Under the pieces are notes generated by a model. That model saw only the letters and a program-made list of their open reading frames with translations. It searched no databases and was not told the origin of the DNA. From Comamonadaceae bacterium (lineage in GTDB: Bacteria > Pseudomonadota > Gammaproteobacteria > Burkholderiales > Burkholderiaceae_C): a stretch of DNA of 64,000 nucleotides. Position numbers and translations under genes: made by a program. The stretch covers positions 1-64,000 of the forward strand of contig JAIXUG010000008.1 of assembly GCA_027484105.1 (NCBI GenBank), written 5' to 3'. Shown one piece after another: positions 62,980-64,000 of this stretch (the stretch's first letter is position 1; every line of letters starts with the position of its first letter).

Positions 62980-64000
62980 TTAGCCTGCCGCGCGTTTGGC
63001 CAAAATCTCAAAGGCGGGCAAAGTCTTTCCCTCCAGGATTTCGAGGAACGCACCTCCACCGGTCGAGATGTAGCCGACCTGCTTTTCGATGCCATATTTG
63101 GCAATCGCGGCCAGCGTGTCACCACCGCCTGCAATGCTGAAGGCGCTGGACTCGGCAATCGCCTGGGCAATGACCTTGGTGCCGTTTTCAAAGGCGGCGA
63201 ACTCGAAAACGCCCACCGGGCCATTCCAGACGATGGAACCTGCGGCCTTGAGCTGAACCGCCAGCTTGGCCGCCGTTTCGGGGCCGATGTCCAGAATCAA
63301 GTCGTCTGCGGCCACCTCGCTGGCCTTTTTGACCGTGGCTGGCGCATCTGCGGCAAAGGTCTTGGCGGTGACCACGTCCACCGGAATCGGCACCTCCGCA
63401 CCCCGCGCCTTCATGGCCTCCATCACCGCTTTGGCTTCGTCCACCAAATCGGCTTCGGCCAGGCTTTTGCCGATCGACAGGCCCGCGGACAGCATGAAAG
63501 TGTTGGCAATGCCGCCGCCCACGATGAGCTGGTCGACGTTTTGCGACAAGCTCTTCAAGATGGTCAGCTTGGTGCTGACCTTGGAGCCCGCCACGATGGC
63601 CACCAAAGGCCGCTTCGGCGCCTCCAGGGCCTTGCCAATGGCGTCGATCTCGGCCGCAAGCAAGGGGCCGGCACAGGCAATGGGCGCGAACTGGGCCATG
63701 CCATGGGTCGTTCCCTCGGCGCGGTGGGCGGTGCCAAAAGCATCGTTGACGTAGATGTCGCACAGGGCGGCCATCTTGCGGGCCAGCGCCTCGTTGTTCT
63801 TTTTCTCACCCTTGTTGACGCGGCAGTTTTCGAGCAAGACGACCTGACCGGGCTCGACCTTGACCCCTTCGACCCAGTTGGCCACCAGCGGCACTTGACG
63901 GCCGAGCAACTCGCCCAAACGCTTGGCCACCGGGGCCAGCGAGTCTTCGGCTTTGAACTCGCCTTCGGTCGGGCGACCCAGATGCGATGTGACCATGACG
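62980..64000 (-). CDS. pgk: Phosphoglycerate kinase, partial
   Basis: The 5' end lies beyond base 64000; about 340 of some 395 residues are present, through the stop. [10 protein letters not shown] near the edge, [18 protein letters not shown], the [14 protein letters not shown] block, [10 protein letters not shown] and [11 protein letters not shown] at the C-terminus are diagnostic. It transfers phosphate from 1,3-bisphosphoglycerate to ADP. Do not read the in-frame ATG at 63996 as the start, since conserved sequence continues beyond it. Confidence 0.95.
   Translation of the reverse strand, partial: VMVTSHLGRPTEGEFKAEDSLAPVAKRLGELLGRQVPLVANWVEGVKVEPGQVVLLENCRVNKGEKKNNEALARKMAALCDIYVNDAFGTAHRAEGTTHGMAQFAPIACAGPLLAAEIDAIGKALEAPKRPLVAIVAGSKVSTKLTILKSLSQNVDQLIVGGGIANTFMLSAGLSIGKSLAEADLVDEAKAVMEAMKARGAEVPIPVDVVTAKTFAADAPATVKKASEVAADDLILDIGPETAAKLAVQLKAAGSIVWNGPVGVFEFAAFENGTKVIAQAIAESSAFSIAGGGDTLAAIAKYGIEKQVGYISTGGGAFLEILEGKTLPAFEILAKRAAG

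Noticed and set aside
1..64000. CRISPR arrays, tRNA or rRNA genes, insertion sequences, prophage or defence islands
   Set aside because: No regular direct repeats, transposase-like proteins, phage genes or recognisable structural RNA were seen by reading; a tRNA or Rfam scan was not possible.

Overview
The window is about 64 kb of high-GC DNA from a betaproteobacterium. Gene content and order point to Burkholderiales, family Comamonadaceae (a Limnohabitans/Rhodoferax-like organism is the best guess; this is inference from order and protein style, not a database match). Both edges cut genes: methylcrotonyl-CoA carboxylase beta on the left and phosphoglycerate kinase on the right. I saw no rRNA, tRNA, CRISPR array, prophage or insertion sequence.

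Layout. (1) 1-11.4 kb: leucine/branched-chain acyl-CoA catabolism. A tightly packed minus-strand run (thioesterase, isovaleryl-CoA dehydrogenase, beta-carbonic anhydrase, an unrecognised membrane protein, thiolase, SDR, acyl-CoA dehydrogenase, rhodanese, YchJ-like, HAD) is preceded by a LiuR-type MerR regulator. Two near-identical palindromes flank the regulator gene and look like its operators. An AraC regulator sits divergent to mccB. (2) 11.3-16.7 kb: glyQ-glyS-gmhB-plsC-metallopeptidase, a minus-strand operon. (3) 16.8-23.2 kb: AEC transporter, Rep helicase with a small lipoprotein, and a TonB-ExbB-ExbD-ExbD energiser set. (4) 23.2-33.7 kb: a Bug-type binding protein and a branched-chain-type ABC importer flanked by two acyl-CoA-synthetase-like proteins, with a divergent Crp-family regulator and a perfect palindrome between them. 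(5) 33.7-40.3 kb: sorbosone dehydrogenase-like protein with a diheme cytochrome c, a pseudouridine synthase, htpG with a heat-shock promoter, a SrkA-like kinase and a small ion channel. (6) 40.2-47.1 kb: crotonase and 3-hydroxybutyryl-CoA dehydrogenase, a TonB-dependent receptor carrying an in-frame G11 tract, a second crotonase with atypical codons, and NodIJ-type ABC exporter genes. (7) 47.1-53.1 kb: psd, then the EamA transporter-tsaB-rimI-UDG operon, then PBP4 (dacB) coupled to a SemiSWEET. (8) 53.1-64 kb: the Sua5, purK, purE, purC, fba, pyk, pgk block, interrupted by cnoX, an Mpo1-like gene, a small membrane protein and a fatty acid desaturase on either strand.

Functional themes. Acyl-CoA metabolism dominates: leucine degradation, two crotonases, Hbd, thiolase, two synthetases and a desaturase. 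The carbonic anhydrase inside the leucine operon may supply bicarbonate to the biotin carboxylase. The TonB/ExbB/ExbD set could energise the TonB-dependent receptor found 20 kb away. TsaB and Sua5 both serve tRNA t6A synthesis.

The most interesting non-coding signals are: the paired LiuR sites with a third half-site; the Crp-gene palindrome; a heat-shock promoter embedded in the upstream gene's terminator before htpG; three consecutive hairpins after the ABC binding-protein gene; the G11 tract in the receptor; and a 26-bp near-palindrome between pyk and the desaturase. I did not find a clearly new defence or mobile system.
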